From contig NC_079879.1 of NCBI RefSeq assembly GCF_029227915.1, forward strand, positions 19,355,001 to 19,419,000: a DNA stretch of 64,000 bases, read 5' to 3'. The position numbers and the translations under genes were made by a program. Origin of the DNA: Hydractinia symbiolongicarpus. Taxonomy: Eukaryota > Cnidaria > Hydrozoa > Anthoathecata > Hydractiniidae. The notes below the pieces were generated by a model. That model made no database searches. It saw nothing but the letters and a program-made list of their open reading frames with translations, and was not told where the DNA came from. Within the stretch, counting starts at the first letter, position 1. The number at the start of each line of letters is the position of its first letter. This document shows positions 62,941 through 64,000 of the stretch, one piece after another.

Positions 62941-63186
62941 CTGAGAATGTTCTTGTTCCACACGTACAAGGTCAGCTTTAGTGTCAGTTACTTCTACTTG
63001 GTCTTGTTGATTTTGGATTGTATTTTCTAATAACTGCACAAAAGAATTTTTTTCATCGCTTTTTAAGAACATTTGGAATTGTCTTTGAAATGGAGCATTT
63101 GCCGCCCTTTCTAATTGCATCTGATTGTCTCCTTGATTTTCCATCGCTGATAGTTGACTTTTTTCCGCATTATTCCCTTCGTTCAC
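62941..63186 (-). CDS. Array exon copy 6
   Basis: Open, with intact splice sites. Distinguishing residue A29 in place of E (ERAANAP). It is the last complete exon before the window edge. Confidence 0.75.
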
Positions 63187-64000
63187 CTTAAATAGAAGAT
63201 TACTATTACTACTATCACTAAATTAGTATTAATTGACTTCAATTTTTTAAGATCATATTGAGACAAGGACGTTCTTATTGATAGTGCTAAAAAACTTAAA
63301 TTTTTAAATGGCAATGCAGTATGGGTCAAGGTATGTGGAGTATTTTCAGAACAAGTCATTTACAGTAATTGGATAAGTAATGTTCCTAATGGTGCATTTA
63401 CAGGAAAAGTTAAAAAAGAGGTGGATTGTTTCTTGAGGGTAGGTAGTATTTGTTAGCTAAGAAATGAGGGTCCCATAAAAAAGGAACTAGTTTAACTGAG
63501 GGGAAATGTCCTAATTACTAAGCTTTACTTGAATTACGAGAAAGTGAAGACACAGGAGTTGATTTTTCCTAACTATTCTTTTCTCTTCTCCTCTTGAGAG
63601 CAAAACTGTGTAAATCATTCGTTCATGATTTGTAATAATTACATTAATTACAAAATTACAAAATTAAAAAAATAAAAATAAAAATGATAATAATCACGTC
63701 GAGTATTGTATTACTGCCCATTCGTATTTCTGCCCCGAAAAACAAAATCCGATTTTATTTAGTTTCCCTTGACAAAAAGTAGACGTCTAATGCCGTGCCT
63801 CACTATTGGCGATTGTATCAGCACATTCTCCTGTAACTTTTGAATAACGTCGACATTAATTAATTATGTCAATGTAGACGTCATCTTTTTGTCAAACATA
63901 TTAGACTAAATTAAGTTTAAAACGGCAAAAATAATGCATCTAATCTAGGCTTTAGACAACCTAAATTGAAGTAAGTATAAGTGCCTATAATGAAGATTTG

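Larger units (their letters stand above)
56098..64000 (-). repeat. Tandem array of ~1.09-kb exon-bearing unit, open at right edge
   Basis: Unit starts (ATCACGTCGAGTATTG or ATCACGTCCAGTATTG) are at about 56099, 58262, 59346, 60437, 61528, 62612 and 63697. Period is 1083 or 1091 bp; the 8-bp difference is one more or one fewer TTACAAAA in an A/T tract at the unit border. Units are about 99% identical by eye. The first and second are separated by a 1068-bp insertion. The seventh unit runs off the window 22 bp before its exon would begin. Such uniformity implies recent amplification or ongoing homogenisation, and copy number is probably variable or mis-assembled. Confidence 0.95.

Noticed and set aside
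56432-63186. Reading each 86-94 codon frame in the array as a separate small gene
   Set aside because: The last 4-12 codons extend past a GT donor shared by all copies. The first codon is GTG right after an AG acceptor, so exon boundaries explain the ends better.
56098-64000. CRISPR-like or bacterial repeat interpretation of the array
   Set aside because: The unit is about 1.09 kb, nearly identical throughout, with a spliced-exon structure and no short repeat/spacer alternation.

Overview
This is eukaryotic, AT-rich (roughly two thirds A+T by eye), intron- and repeat-rich DNA. Coding exons are small islands bounded by GT/AG splice sites. They sit among MITE-like elements, LINE relics, tRNA-derived SINE pieces, microsatellites and diverged duplications. 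A tyrosine-kinase-like (TKL) kinase with an HRDVSSAN catalytic loop, LINE relics with an SGNH-type ORF1 piece, and a transposon-associated SANT/MADF-like relic suggest an early-branching animal. A cnidarian, perhaps hydrozoan, is the best guess; this is inference, because no marker gene is present. There are no bacterial-style operons, and most open frames in the window are chance.

Left half (1-40 kb): a dispersed family of small secreted cysteine-rich proteins. Two copies have open exons on the minus strand (2422-2934 and 21698-22180). One minus-strand copy is frameshifted (7154-7608). A fourth, divergent copy on the plus strand (38204-38553) has lost its middle and carries an in-frame stop. 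The three minus-strand copies, and probably the fourth, share a splice acceptor just before the signal peptide, so a short 5' exon is expected but was not identified. Between them lie a 689-bp Harbinger-like MITE (5464-6152), a 2.5-kb element with perfect 74-bp inverted ends and 9-bp target duplications (12252-14762), duplicated non-coding blocks, two SINE pieces, and LINE fragments at about 31.0-31.7 kb and 40.5-40.8 kb.

Right half (43.7-64 kb): one minus-strand gene appears to dominate. Its 3' end is a kinase: a 562-codon exon (48144-49829) with a long coiled-coil repeat region and most of a TKL kinase domain, then a 4.3-kb intron, then a 66-codon terminal exon (43685-43885) that completes the domain. 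Upstream, from 56.1 kb to the window edge, is a tandem array of a ~1.09-kb unit. Each unit carries the same 246-bp exon (82 codons, phase 0 at both ends, AG acceptor and GT donor). That exon and its flank are homologous to the 5' end of the kinase exon and its flank. If spliced as the sequence suggests, the kinase would carry many near-identical N-terminal modules, or could use many alternative first exons. The array extends past the right edge of the window. This is the most interesting structure here.

The intron between the array and the kinase exon holds short tandem repeats, a degraded MADF/SANT-like pseudogene and low-complexity DNA. I could not identify promoters, tRNA, rRNA or CRISPR features with confidence.
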